Shown piece by piece: positions 33,354-43,330 of a DNA stretch of 64,000 nucleotides; the first letter of the stretch is position 1, and every line of letters begins with the position of its first letter. The DNA is from Diplocloster modestus. Its GTDB lineage: Bacteria; Bacillota; Clostridia; Lachnospirales; Lachnospiraceae. The DNA is taken from positions 124,001 to 188,000 of the forward strand of contig NZ_JAHQCX010000009.1 in the NCBI RefSeq assembly GCF_019042245.1, read 5' to 3'. Position numbers and translations under genes: made by a program. The notes under the pieces were generated by a model. It had not been told where the DNA came from. It was given only the letters and a program-made list of their open reading frames with translations, and searched no databases.

Positions 33354-33379
33354 GAGTTTCGCTTGCGAAACTCTTTTTT
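33354..33379 (+). terminator. Second terminator-like hairpin before obgE
   Basis: GAGTTTCG (33354-33361) and CGAAACTC (33366-33373) with a CTTG loop, followed by six T. Between 33286 and 33353 lies a G+C-rich block (GCCGCTTGCGCGGC) without coding capacity; obgE's own promoter, with TATAAT at 33482-33487, follows. Confidence 0.85.
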
Positions 33380-33510
33380 ATTCAGCTTAAAGGAATTCTG
33401 TTGATGCGGGCGATAATTTTCGTGTTATTTTATTTCAAGTTGAAATTTAAATCAAAAAATGCCAAAATAAATAAAACAGGGTATAATAAACGATATTAGA
33501 AACGAGGTGA

Positions 33511-34812
<1,302 letters not shown>

Positions 34813-34821
34813 GAGGAACTT

Positions 34822-35112
34822 ATGACCAGTAAACAAAGAGCATATCTCATGAGCCTGGCACAGAAATTAGATCCGATCTTTCAGGTCGGTAAAAACAGCC
34901 TGACGCCGGAGAGTACAAAAGCGATTCAAGAAGCCCTGGATGCCCGGGAACTTATTAAGATCAGCGTACTAAAGAATTGTTTCGATGATCCAAGGGAATT
35001 GGCTTCCATGATATCGGAGCGTACCCGTTCCCAGGTAGTACAGGTGATCGGAAAAAAGATCGTGTTGTATAAAGAGGGTAAAGACGAAAAGAAAAAAATC
35101 GTGCTGCCCTGA
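34822..35112 (+). CDS. yhbY: YhbY family RNA-binding protein (CRM domain)
   Basis: A 96-residue protein formed by one CRM (KH-like) RNA-binding domain, associated with pre-50S ribosomal particles. The family pattern is clear: LTSKQRAYLMSLAQKLDPIFQVGK (N-terminal helix), the GKNSLTPES turn, LIKISVLKNC and the GKKIVLYK strand near the end. AGGAGG precedes the ATG by 5-6 bases and the gene starts 9 bases after obgE. Confidence 0.95.
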   Translation: MTSKQRAYLMSLAQKLDPIFQVGKNSLTPESTKAIQEALDARELIKISVLKNCFDDPRELASMISERTRSQVVQVIGKKIVLYKEGKDEKKKIVLP

Positions 35113-35165
35113 CTGCCGATCGTAACCCATGTGTACGAAGCATTCATGTAAGAGGATAGACAGTT

Positions 35166-35798
35166 ATGATATTAGGACAAGCTCCACATAAAAAAATAGG
35201 TATTATGGGCGGAACCTTTGATCCAATCCATATCGGTCACTTGATTATCGCGGAACAGGCTTATGACCAGTATGGGTTGGAGAAAATACTGGTCATGCCT
35301 AATGGCAACCCACCTCATAAAAAGGAAACACTGTATACGCCTATCCGCCATCGAATTCAGATGGTTCAGCTTGCGATCAGCGATAACCGGCATTTTGAAT
35401 TATCTCTGATCGAGGCTGAACGTAATGGATATTCCTATACTTTTGAAACACTGGAATTTCTGAAGAATATCAACCCCCATGTGGAATATTATTTTATTAT
35501 GGGAGCAGACTCGCTGTTTGATTTTGAAACATGGCGGGAACCAGCCAGTATCTGTGAAAACTGTACGGTTCTGGCGGCAACCAGATATAATCTGAAAAAT
35601 CCGGAACTTCAAAAGCAGGTGGAATACCTGTCTTCTAAGTTCAATGGTAGTTTCGAACTGCTGAAGACTCCAAATATAGATATTTCTTCCCACATGCTCC
35701 GACGTATGGTGGAAGAGCACAAAAGTATCCAATACTATGTGCCGCCGGATGTGGAACGGTATATCTATCGGAATCATCTTTATCAAACGGAAAGATAG
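35166..35798 (+). CDS. nadD: Nicotinate-nucleotide adenylyltransferase
   Basis: Transfers AMP from ATP to nicotinate mononucleotide, giving deamido-NAD in NAD biosynthesis. The 210-residue protein shows the nucleotidyltransferase motif GIMGGTFDPIHIGHL (about 12-26) and the second motif ISSHMLRRM near residue 175, with the family PNGNPPHKK loop at about 49-57. The start has GAGGAT about 8 bases upstream. It lies between yhbY and yqeK in the conserved block. Confidence 0.96.
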   Translation: MILGQAPHKKIGIMGGTFDPIHIGHLIIAEQAYDQYGLEKILVMPNGNPPHKKETLYTPIRHRIQMVQLAISDNRHFELSLIEAERNGYSYTFETLEFLKNINPHVEYYFIMGADSLFDFETWREPASICENCTVLAATRYNLKNPELQKQVEYLSSKFNGSFELLKTPNIDISSHMLRRMVEEHKSIQYYVPPDVERYIYRNHLYQTER

Positions 35799-35810
35799 CA
35801 GGTGTTGCAA

Positions 35811-36464
35811 ATGAAAGATTATGATATCAAAAAATATACAAAACGACTTCGCAAGGTATTGGATGATGACCGTTTCGAGCACACGTTAGGGGTGTCCTAT
35901 ACCTGTGCGGCGCTTGCGATGCGTTATGAATATGATCTAAAAAAGGCACAGGTCGCCGGTCTGCTTCACGACTGCGCCAAATGTATCCCCGACGAGAAAA
36001 AGCTTCAGCTGTGTATCAAGCATAACATCCAGATGACGGATGTTGAGCGGAAAACGCCTTTTTTGCTCCATGCCAAAGTTGGAGCATTTCTGGCTATGAA
36101 CCAGTATAAAATCAAGGACAAAGAGATTATCCAGGCCATCATAAACCATACGACCGGGAAGCCCAATATGTCTTTGCTGGATAAAATCGTATATATCGCC
36201 GATTATATCGAACCGCAGCGCTATAAGGCCGCGAATCTTAATGTGGTGCGGAAAATGGCATTTGAGGATATCAACCTGGCGCTGTTTCAGATTTTAAAAG
36301 ATACTTTAAAATACCTGACGGAAAACGGTGGGGATATTGACCCCATGACTCAGAAAGCATTTGAATATTACAAGGAGGAATTCGAACATTCCTCCGACGA
36401 TGTCATAAATTATATTAAAAAGCAGCAAGAAGAGAACGAATTGAACGAATTGCTCCCAAACTAA
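35811..36464 (+). CDS. yqeK: HD domain phosphohydrolase YqeK (Ap4A hydrolase type)
   Basis: A 217-residue HD-domain protein of the YqeK family; characterised members split diadenosine tetraphosphate to two ADP. The metal site is HTLGVSYTCAAL (first His), LLHDCAK (HD pair), a later FLLHAKVGA and the IVYIADYIEPQR aspartate. The start is placed at the ATG at 35811 with AGCAGGTG upstream, 12 bases after nadD; a GTG nine bases earlier is in frame. Confidence 0.93.
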   Translation: MKDYDIKKYTKRLRKVLDDDRFEHTLGVSYTCAALAMRYEYDLKKAQVAGLLHDCAKCIPDEKKLQLCIKHNIQMTDVERKTPFLLHAKVGAFLAMNQYKIKDKEIIQAIINHTTGKPNMSLLDKIVYIADYIEPQRYKAANLNVVRKMAFEDINLALFQILKDTLKYLTENGGDIDPMTQKAFEYYKEEFEHSSDDVINYIKKQQEENELNELLPN

Positions 36465-36480
36465 GCGAAAGGAGATTATA

Positions 36481-36849
36481 ATGAGCGAAAAAAATATCAG
36501 CAGGAAAATGGCACAGCTGGCGTGTGAAGCATTAGAAGAGAAAAAAGCGGAGGATATCCGGATCATCGATATCTCTCAGGTCAGTGTTCTGGCCGATTAC
36601 TTTATAATCGCAAACGGAACGAACAGAAATCAGATCCAGGCGCTGGTCGACAATGTAGATAAGGTTCTGCATCAGGCTGGATATGATATGAAGCACCAGG
36701 AGGGGTACAATACGGCCAATTGGGTATTGTTGGATTACGGCGATATTATCATTCATATCTTTGACCCGGAAAACCGTCTGTTCTATGATCTGGAACGGAT
36801 CTGGCGGGATGGGAGAACGATTGAGGTCGCAGATCTGAAAGAAGATTAG
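36481..36849 (+). CDS. rsfS: Ribosome silencing factor RsfS
   Basis: Binds L14 on the large subunit and prevents joining of the 30S subunit when nutrients are short. The 122-residue protein has the family motifs DIRIIDISQVSVLADYFIIANG and the C-terminal NWVLLDYGDIIIHIFDPENRLFYDLERIW. AAAGGAG precedes the ATG by 8 bases. It closes the conserved block. Confidence 0.97.
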   Translation: MSEKNISRKMAQLACEALEEKKAEDIRIIDISQVSVLADYFIIANGTNRNQIQALVDNVDKVLHQAGYDMKHQEGYNTANWVLLDYGDIIIHIFDPENRLFYDLERIWRDGRTIEVADLKED

Positions 36850-36884
36850 AAGTAGAAATTTTCTCATTTGAAGTGAGGGCACAA

Positions 36885-37637
36885 ATGAATAATACGGATT
36901 TCATAAATTTAACGCCAGAAAACCTTGCCAACGAGCATTTATGCTGTATTATCCGCAGCAAAAAACCCCATCAGGGAGTAGAGGCAAAGAGGCAATGGCT
37001 TGCAGACCGGCTAAAGGAAGGCCATGTCTTTCGAAAGTTAGATGCAAGAGCTGTGGTCTTTATTGAATATGCTCCTCTTGACACTGCTTGGGTTCCCATA
37101 ACTGGTGACAACTATTATTATTTGTATTGCTTATGGGTATCTGGTAATTACAAAGGAAAAGGATATGGAAAATCGTTGATGGAGTATTGTTTAAACGATG
37201 CCAAGGCAAAGGGAAAATCCGGAATTTGCATGTTAGGAGCCAAGAAACAAAAAGCCTGGCTTTCAGACCAATCCTTTGCGAAGAAGTTCGGTTTTAAGGT
37301 TGTTGACACTACCGATCATGGATATGAATTGCTTGCACTTTCATTTGACGGGACAATGCCAACGTTCGCACAAAATGTTAAAAATCAAGGAATCGGGAAC
37401 AAAGAGCTGACAATTTATTATGATATGCAGTGCCCATATATCTGTCAAAATATTGAGATGATAGAACAGTATTGTGTACAGAATGACATTCCTGTATCCT
37501 TAATTCAAGTGGATACACTGCAAAAAGCAAAGGAATTACCCTGTGTATTTAATAATTGGGGTGTGTTTTATAAAGGAAAATTTGAGACAGTAAATTTGTT
37601 AGATGTCTCCGCCGTGCAGAGAATATTGAAAAAATGA
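36885..37637 (+). CDS. GNAT acetyltransferase with C-terminal YoaP-like domain
   Basis: A 250-residue fusion: residues about 1-150 are a GNAT N-acetyltransferase (acetyl-CoA motif in VSGNYKGKGYGKSLMEYC), and residues about 165-250 a YoaP-like domain with a thioredoxin-like YYDMQCPYICQN segment. The substrate is unknown. I take the ATG at 36885, which has GTGAGGG upstream; a GTG 12 bases earlier is in frame. The sequence is A+T-richer than the preceding core block and the gene is likely an addition to the end of that operon. A bidirectional terminator separates it from lexA. Confidence 0.85.
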   Translation: MNNTDFINLTPENLANEHLCCIIRSKKPHQGVEAKRQWLADRLKEGHVFRKLDARAVVFIEYAPLDTAWVPITGDNYYYLYCLWVSGNYKGKGYGKSLMEYCLNDAKAKGKSGICMLGAKKQKAWLSDQSFAKKFGFKVVDTTDHGYELLALSFDGTMPTFAQNVKNQGIGNKELTIYYDMQCPYICQNIEMIEQYCVQNDIPVSLIQVDTLQKAKELPCVFNNWGVFYKGKFETVNLLDVSAVQRILKK

Positions 37638-37712
37638 AACGTATGTTACAACAATTTGTTTTTCGCGTTAAATTTTGAATTAAATAGGGAGTCATCACGA
37701 TAAACATTTTAC

Positions 37713-37759
37713 AAAGAAAGGGAGAGCACAGTTTTTGTGTAATCTCCCTTTCTTTTTTG
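37713..37759. terminator. Bidirectional terminator between GNAT gene and lexA
   Basis: AAAGAAAGGGAGA (37713-37725) pairs with TCTCCCTTTCTTT (37743-37755); T-runs occur on both strands. Confidence 0.88.
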
Positions 37760-37808
37760 TCATAGTCTAATGGATAGCATATGCGGAAAGACTGTTCGTT
37801 GGAGAAGG

Positions 37809-38426
37809 TCAGGAGTACAGGCGGAATACACCGAATACTTTACCCAATATTTCAACTTCCGTTACAATAATTGGCTCCATGGAATCATTTTCCGGCTGAA
37901 GGCGATAGTAACCGTCTTCTTTGTAATACGTTTTCACTGTGGCGGAATCATCCACCAAGGCAACCACAATATCGCCGTTCTCCGCGGTCTGCTGTTTCTG
38001 CACCAGCACACGGTCCCCGTTAAAAATTCCTGCATTCACCATACTGTCGCCTTTTACATTCAGCATAAAGCTTTCTTCATTCGGCATATACTCTGTGGGA
38101 ATCGGAAAATAATTTTCGATATTCTCAACTGCAAGGATCGGCGATCCTGCGGCAACCGTACCGACAACCGGCACATTTACAACCTCCCGGCGAACCAAAT
38201 TAAAATTATCATCGATGATTTCGATTGCTCTGGGCTTCGTAGGGTCCCGGCGGATATAACCATTTTTCTCCAGGGTTTCCAGATGTGAATGAACGGAAGA
38301 AGTGGATTTTAAATGGACCGCTTCACATATTTCCCGTACAGCAGGCGGATAACCTTTGTTCAAGATCTCGTTCTTTATGTATTCTAAAATCTCATTCTGT
38401 TTTTTAGTGATCTTTCCATATCCCAT
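37809..38426 (-). CDS. lexA: LexA repressor
   Basis: Master repressor of the SOS response, inactivated by RecA-stimulated self-cleavage. The 205 residues have an N-terminal winged helix (about 1-65, PPAVREICEAVHLKSTSSVHSHL) and a S24-type peptidase domain. The cleavage site is Ala93-Gly94 (VAAGSP), the nucleophile Ser128 (GDSM) and the general base Lys165 (TVKTYY). AGGAGG lies 9 bases before the ATG. It is divergent from the yneA gene, and the interval holds several LexA half-sites. Confidence 0.97.
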   Translation of the reverse strand: MGYGKITKKQNEILEYIKNEILNKGYPPAVREICEAVHLKSTSSVHSHLETLEKNGYIRRDPTKPRAIEIIDDNFNLVRREVVNVPVVGTVAAGSPILAVENIENYFPIPTEYMPNEESFMLNVKGDSMVNAGIFNGDRVLVQKQQTAENGDIVVALVDDSATVKTYYKEDGYYRLQPENDSMEPIIVTEVEILGKVFGVFRLYS

Positions 38427-38542
38427 TCGTTTAACCTCCTGTGTCGCTGCGGATATTAGTATTCTTATATCAGTTGTAATAATAATCAGCTTTATTTTTA
38501 TTAATCATAACATGATATATTTAAAATAGCAAACAAATTTTC

Positions 38543-38652
38543 GGAATATCTGTTCGATTTTTTTCGTATCCTCTTGACAAACAACTGTTCGATTATTATA
38601 ATAGTCATATAAAGAACATGCGTTCGTAACATTTGTTCGTATCATACGTTCG
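38543..38652. promoter_or_regulatory. lexA-yneA control region with LexA boxes and yneA promoter
   Basis: A promoter towards yneA has TTGACA at 38574-38579 and TATAAT at 38597-38602, 17 bases apart. LexA-type boxes (CGAAC-N4-GTTCG pattern): 38578-38591 (12 of 14 matches) overlaps the -35 element; 38613-38626, with AGAACATGCGTTCG (13 of 14), lies just past the start point. Further GTTCG half-sites end at 38639 and 38652, so three half-sites follow each other every 13 bases. Another GTTCG lies at 38552-38556, nearer lexA. Confidence 0.85.
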
Positions 38653-38672
38653 GCTTTAAGGGGGCAGCTATT

Positions 38673-39017
38673 ATGGGAAATAGTAAGAAGAGAAGATGTA
38701 ACCGCATTCTGATCAGGAAATTTGGTATTTTGGTATTTTCATTTTGTTTATTGGCCGCTTTATCCATCAGCCTTGGTGTATCGGTAAAAGCAGAAGGTCA
38801 TGCAGATCCGGATGTTTCTTATAAATATTTTAAAAGCATTCAGGTGGAAGCTGGTGATACTTTATGGAGTATCGCACAGGAATATTGTTCTGAGGAATAT
38901 CCATCTCTGGACCGATATATGAGAGAATTGGTTTCTATGAATCATCTGGAGAATGAATACATTCAAGCGGGACAGTATATTACAGTTCCTTATTATTCTA
39001 ATGATTTTGTAAAATAA
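38673..39017 (+). CDS. yneA: SOS cell division inhibitor YneA-like LysM protein
   Basis: A 114-residue exported or membrane-anchored protein: a basic start, one membrane segment (about residues 15-38), a short linker and a LysM domain (about 52-108, IQVEAGDTLWSIAQEYC ... YIQAGQYITVPY). The LysM domain binds peptidoglycan. YneA in Bacillus delays division during DNA damage and is divergent from lexA, as here; the identification rests on this architecture and place. LexA boxes overlap its promoter. AAGGGGGC lies about 10 bases before the ATG. Confidence 0.88.
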   Translation: MGNSKKRRCNRILIRKFGILVFSFCLLAALSISLGVSVKAEGHADPDVSYKYFKSIQVEAGDTLWSIAQEYCSEEYPSLDRYMRELVSMNHLENEYIQAGQYITVPYYSNDFVK

Positions 39018-39068
39018 ATCTTTATCTAAGTATTTATCCTATAATTTGATTACGGTGCTTGATAAAAG

Positions 39069-39118
39069 CAAAACAGGCACAGTTTACAAGTACTTTTTCA
39101 CACACTGTGTCTGTTTTG
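39069..39118. terminator. Hairpin terminator between convergent yneA and deaminase genes
   Basis: CAAAACAGGCACAGT (39069-39083) pairs with ACTGTGTCTGTTTTG (39104-39118), 15 pairs with one G-U, around a 20-base loop. Confidence 0.75.
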
Positions 39119-39161
39119 TTATGCCACCGAGATTGGAAATTTCTAATTGTATAATTGGTCA

Positions 39162-40520
39162 TCAATTGGCATAGAGTGTTTTATTTAACAGTTTTTCTCC
39201 GGCCTTTTGAGCATCCTTAAGGATCAATTTTTCATCAAAGGCGATTACTTTGCCATGCTTAACTAAAATATTTCCGTCCACCATTACCATATCCACATCC
39301 GCCGGCGACATAGAATATACCAAATGTGAGATAGTATTTTCCGCACGTTCTTTTATCCAGGGGGTACAGTGCGGTTTTCCATCCATTCTGACAAAAGTGA
39401 TATCTGCACGTTTCCCGGCCTCCAGGGTTCCAATTATGGTATCCAGTCCGATTGATCGCGCTCCTTTTGCTCCCGCCATGTTCAACACCTCTGATGCCTT
39501 TAAAACCGTTGCATCCTGGGTATTACCTTTGTGTATCAGCGCAGTCCATTTCATAGTATCAAAAGCATCCAGCCGATTATTGGTCACACAGCTGTCTGTT
39601 CCTAGTCCCACCAAGATTCCCGCCTTCAGCAGTTTCGCTACCGGAGCAAATCCGGAAGCCAGTTTCATATTACTGGCCGGATTATGAGCAACCCTAATAC
39701 CGCGAATCCTAGCCAGGTCAATATCATGATCTGTAACCTGAACGAAATGAGCGGCCAAAACATCTGGTCCTAATATTCCCAAGGAATCCAGGTACTCTGT
39801 AGGTGTCATACTATATTTTTCCCGAATCGCACTTACTTCTTCCAGATTTTCAGAAAGATGCAAATGAATATCCGCCTTTCTGAGCTGGGCTGCCTGCTTG
39901 ATCTTTGTCATTAATTGTTTAGAACAACTGTAAGGCGCATGAATGTTAAAATCGATTTGTATCCTTCCTGATGCCGAATTCTGATACTTTTCATAATAAC
40001 CTATATTTTCTTCAAGCAGCCGATCCGTTTTAGTATCATCCAGGAAATTAACAATATTAGGAGAAAGTTTCCCCCGCATACCAGACTTGCTCACGGCGGC
40101 CGCGGTTGCTGGAAGCTGTTCCATGATATCTACGGTTGTGGTATAACCGCTCTTTAACATCTCTGCACAGGCCAGCAGGGCGAACAAATATACCACCTCA
40201 TGGTCTGATTGGAATAAAACCGGAAAAGTCCTGTCGAGAAAATCGTACAGGCGGATATCGTCTGCCTGCCCCCGCAGAAAGCTCATGCCAATGTGGGAAT
40301 GTGCATTGATAAAGCCCGGAATGGCAACGCATCCTTTCATTGATAGCTTTTCCCGAGCGCGCCAGGCAGATGCCTCATGCATGGGTCCGGCTTTCAGGAT
40401 CATTCCATCTCTGATTGCCAGGTAACCATCCGAAAAGTAGTCTTGACTTTCATTCATCGTAACAACAGCAACTTCTTCAATCAGCAGATCTGCCGATTGT
40501 TCTTTCATATTCTTACCCAT
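39162..40520 (-). CDS. Amidohydrolase, MTA/SAH/5'-deoxyadenosine deaminase type
   Basis: A 452-residue metal-dependent deaminase of the MtaD/SAH deaminase branch, which converts adenine nucleosides such as S-adenosylhomocysteine, methylthioadenosine or 5'-deoxyadenosine to the inosine forms. The metal site is FINAHSHIG (about 74), DIHLHLSEN, AAHFVQVTD and the LGTDSC aspartate. The start is probably the ATG at 40520, with AAGGAAGG about 10 bases before it. The gene is divergent from the GntR regulator and the nucleoside ABC operon, and a TGTATATACA palindrome lies just upstream of its promoter (minus-strand TTGACA at 40644-40649). The substrate is inferred from family and context, since related amidohydrolases act on other amines. 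Confidence 0.85.
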   Translation of the reverse strand: MGKNMKEQSADLLIEEVAVVTMNESQDYFSDGYLAIRDGMILKAGPMHEASAWRAREKLSMKGCVAIPGFINAHSHIGMSFLRGQADDIRLYDFLDRTFPVLFQSDHEVVYLFALLACAEMLKSGYTTTVDIMEQLPATAAAVSKSGMRGKLSPNIVNFLDDTKTDRLLEENIGYYEKYQNSASGRIQIDFNIHAPYSCSKQLMTKIKQAAQLRKADIHLHLSENLEEVSAIREKYSMTPTEYLDSLGILGPDVLAAHFVQVTDHDIDLARIRGIRVAHNPASNMKLASGFAPVAKLLKAGILVGLGTDSCVTNNRLDAFDTMKWTALIHKGNTQDATVLKASEVLNMAGAKGARSIGLDTIIGTLEAGKRADITFVRMDGKPHCTPWIKERAENTISHLVYSMSPADVDMVMVDGNILVKHGKVIAFDEKLILKDAQKAGEKLLNKTLYAN

Positions 40521-40654
40521 ATTCACTCATCCTTCCTTGATCTGTATTATCGGAACTATATAACCTGAATGATGCTGTATTACCAGAATTGTATTTCGCT
40601 GATTCTCCATATCAAAGATAAGCATAATATAAGTATTGTTATCTGTCAATAACA

Positions 40655-40664
40655 TGTATATACA
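40655..40664. promoter_or_regulatory. TGTATATACA palindrome 1, upstream of the deaminase
   Basis: Perfect 10-bp palindrome, 5 bases upstream of the TTGACA that serves the deaminase on the minus strand. The GT-N-TA-N-AC layout fits operators of HutC-type GntR regulators, one of which is encoded next. Confidence 0.6.
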
Positions 40665-40741
40665 TATACATATATATTGTCTCTATAATAATACAAAAAA
40701 GTAAAATTTGTTATTATTTGCCACAGATTAGTGTGATTTTA

Positions 40742-40775
40742 TTGACGCTTCTACTCATATATGCTAGTATATACA
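40742..40775 (+). promoter_or_regulatory. gntR promoter with overlapping palindrome 2
   Basis: TTGACG at 40742-40747 and TAGTAT at 40765-40770 (17-base spacer). AGTATATACA at 40766-40775, nine of ten bases of the palindrome, overlaps the -10 element, which suggests autorepression. Confidence 0.6.
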
Positions 40776-40813
40776 AGTAATAATAATACAAAAGAAAATG
40801 CAGGGTGTGAAAT

Positions 40814-41539
40814 ATGTTAGATAGAAATAAACCGACTCCTCTCTATGTACAGTTAGAAGAGGAAATACGCACATCCATACAGGATGGTAACTGGGAGATC
40901 GGCCACGCTATTCCCTCAGAGAATGAATTAGGGAAATGTTATGGGATAAGCCGTATGACCGTTCGGCAGGTTTTAACAAAACTGGTGAATGAGGGAATCT
41001 TGTACCGGGTTCAAGGAAAAGGGACTTTTATTGCGGAACCCAAGATTAAAACCTCCTCCCTTGCTTATCGAGGCATCCGGGAGCAATTGGAGGAATTGGG
41101 ATATGAGACTGGTACAAAATTGCTCCGTTTTGAAAAGCAGCAGCCCTCCTCCGATATACAACTGTCACTGGAGCTGTCAGAGGAGGATTCCGTATATTAT
41201 ATTGAGCGTCTCCGATATGCCAATGGAAAACCTTTGAGCATTCACCGCAGTTATCTGCCGTGCAAAGTCTGTCCGGAGTTGAGTGATCAATTAATGGAGA
41301 CAGAACAGTTATGTGTCATTTTGAAAGACACCTATGGATTGGTGCCAAAACGCTTTCTGGAAACTCTGGAATCTGTTATCGCGCATCCAGATGAAAAGGA
41401 ACTGCTTGAACTGCCGCCGAAATTCACGATATTGAAGCTGGAGGACCTGATCTATTCGGAGGATGGAATCCCCTATGAATTCTCCAAAGTGCTTTTCAGA
41501 GGAGATCGGATTAAATTACATTTTGAATATGAAAACTGA
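40814..41539 (+). CDS. GntR/HutC family regulator with UTRA domain
   Basis: A 241-residue regulator: a GntR winged helix at about 1-72 (IPSENELGKCYGISRMTVRQVLTKLV) and a UTRA ligand-binding domain at about 95-238. HutC-type proteins usually repress transport and catabolic operons and release DNA on binding a substrate or product. It stands between the deaminase (divergent) and the nucleoside ABC operon, and TGTATATACA palindromes lie upstream of all three transcripts, so it probably controls the whole cluster. The start has a weak AGGGTG site; the ligand is unknown. Confidence 0.9.
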   Translation: MLDRNKPTPLYVQLEEEIRTSIQDGNWEIGHAIPSENELGKCYGISRMTVRQVLTKLVNEGILYRVQGKGTFIAEPKIKTSSLAYRGIREQLEELGYETGTKLLRFEKQQPSSDIQLSLELSEEDSVYYIERLRYANGKPLSIHRSYLPCKVCPELSDQLMETEQLCVILKDTYGLVPKRFLETLESVIAHPDEKELLELPPKFTILKLEDLIYSEDGIPYEFSKVLFRGDRIKLHFEYEN

Positions 41540-41568
41540 CATATTCGGGAACTGATTTCAGCTCAAAG

Positions 41569-41678
41569 ACACAGTATCATTTGTTACCGTAAAAAGGAAT
41601 TATTTCTACTATTTTATATTTATTATTAAGAAATTGTTCTTTCGTTCCGGCTACCGGTAACATGAAACTGTGTTTTTT
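41569..41678 (+). terminator. Long-looped terminator behind gntR
   Basis: ACACAGTATCATTTGTTACCG pairs imperfectly (two mismatches and a bulge) with the segment ending CGGTAACATGAAACTGTGT at 41673, followed by six T. The A+T-rich loop of about 65 bases can form a smaller hairpin. It may end gntR transcription or attenuate readthrough into the ABC operon. Confidence 0.6.
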
Positions 41679-41689
41679 GTCAATTAATT

Positions 41690-41699
41690 TGTATATACA
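41690..41699. promoter_or_regulatory. TGTATATACA palindrome 3, upstream of the ABC operon
   Basis: Perfect 10-bp palindrome, 84 bases before the first ABC gene. It overlaps the spacer/-10 zone of a possible promoter beginning with TTGTCA at 41677. Confidence 0.6.
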
Positions 41700-41782
41700 G
41701 GATATGTAATATAAATACATATTATCTCGTGTATAATTATTTAACTATTGTTCTGAATTTCATATGTACGGGAGGTAGAATT

Positions 41783-43330
41783 ATGGAAACAGCCGTCGAG
41801 ATGAGAGGCGTATCCAAGTATTTTCCTGGAATCAAAGCAAATGATTCGATTCAATTTTCTGTAGACTATGGGATGGTGCATGCTCTTATCGGTGAAAACG
41901 GTGCAGGGAAGACCACCCTGATGCGTATACTATACGGTATGTATCAACCGGATGAGGGTGAGATACTGATCGATGGTAAGCCGGAGCACTACTCAGTAAA
42001 AGGGGCTCTCCAAATGGGAATCGCTATGGTACATCAAAATTTCATGCAGATCCCCGGTATGTCCGTTCTGGAAAACATCATTCTGGGGCATGCTCCAAAA
42101 AAGAATGCCGGCGTCATTGATTATAAAAGGGCTCGAAAAGAGATTATGCAATTGATGAGATCACTTGGTATGACTTTGAACCCGGATACGATAATCCAGC
42201 GTTTGTCTGTGGGAGAGCGGCAGAAAATCGAAATCTTGAAAGCACTCTATCTAGGAGCCAGGATCCTGATCCTGGATGAACCGACAGCAGTACTAACGCC
42301 TCAGGAAGCCAGTGAATTATTCCGGATCATTCGTTCTCTTCGTAATGAGGGCAAAGCAATCATCTACATTTCCCACAAATTAAATGAGGTGATCTCCATC
42401 GCCGATTGCGCCACTGTTATGCGCAAGGGTCAGGTGGTCGGGAACTTTACTTCCATGAAACAGGTATCGGAGAGAGAGTTGGCTGCTGCCATGATTGGAA
42501 AGTCTGATTTTTCCCTGATTGTCGGAAATCATCTCCCATGCAAATCCGATCCGGTTCTGAAAGTCACCGATCTTTGGTATTTGGATTTAAAGCTTGGAAA
42601 GGCCACGATTCAGAATCTGAACTTTGAGGTCAAAAGAGGGGAAATACTGGGAATCGGAGGAGTAGAAGGAAATGGGCAGCAGGAATTGATCAGTTTGTTG
42701 TTGGGCACACAGACTGCTAATTCCGGTCGGATTAATCTGGATGAAACAGACATCACCAATTTCACTACCCACCGCAGAAGAGAGACAGGTCTTGGCTATA
42801 TTTCAGCGGACCGGATGACTACTGGGTTATCACTTAACTCTACCGTAGCAGAAAATATTATATGCGGCAAAGAGACCACTTCCAGCTACAGCCGATGGGG
42901 ATTTCTGAAGAATAAGGAGATCTCATCTGTTGCAGATCAGCTAATTCAGCAATTTGACATCCGGGGTGCGAAGTGCAGACTCCCTGCCCGGGCACTCTCT
43001 GGCGGAAATCTGCAGAAAATTGTGCTGGCACGTGAGATCAGTCGCGGGCCCAAGCTGCTGATTGCGGCGCATCCCACAAGGGGATTGGATATTGGTGCGA
43101 TCAACTTTGTACGGGAGCAATTAATCCGGCAGAAGGAATCCGGGGCGGCTATTCTGCTGATCACAGCAGATCTGGAGGAACTGATGGCAATCAGTGACCG
43201 CATTTTGATTCTGTATGAGGGTCATTTTTCGGGAGAGATTCAGGATGTCGCATCCGCAACGGAGGAAAGTATCGGACTGTATATGGGAGGCGCAGGACAA
43301 CTTCTGAAAGAGGAGGGGGATACTATATGA
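41783..43330 (+). CDS. Nucleoside-type ABC importer, ATP-binding protein
   Basis: A 515-residue cytoplasmic ATPase with two nucleotide-binding domains, as in the sugar/nucleoside (CUT2/BMP) importers. NBD1 has Walker A GENGAGKTT (37-45), signature LSVGERQK and Walker B LILDEPT. NBD2 has a degenerate Walker A (GGVEGNGQQE), signature LSGGNLQK and AAHPTRGLD, the usual asymmetry of this type. I take the ATG at 41783, with GGGAGGT 8 bases upstream, rather than the 18-codon longer frame. The next gene overlaps its stop by 4 bases. Homology to YufO/NupO-like guanosine importers suggests nucleoside uptake. Confidence 0.9.
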   Translation: METAVEMRGVSKYFPGIKANDSIQFSVDYGMVHALIGENGAGKTTLMRILYGMYQPDEGEILIDGKPEHYSVKGALQMGIAMVHQNFMQIPGMSVLENIILGHAPKKNAGVIDYKRARKEIMQLMRSLGMTLNPDTIIQRLSVGERQKIEILKALYLGARILILDEPTAVLTPQEASELFRIIRSLRNEGKAIIYISHKLNEVISIADCATVMRKGQVVGNFTSMKQVSERELAAAMIGKSDFSLIVGNHLPCKSDPVLKVTDLWYLDLKLGKATIQNLNFEVKRGEILGIGGVEGNGQQELISLLLGTQTANSGRINLDETDITNFTTHRRRETGLGYISADRMTTGLSLNSTVAENIICGKETTSSYSRWGFLKNKEISSVADQLIQQFDIRGAKCRLPARALSGGNLQKIVLAREISRGPKLLIAAHPTRGLDIGAINFVREQLIRQKESGAAILLITADLEELMAISDRILILYEGHFSGEIQDVASATEESIGLYMGGAGQLLKEEGDTI

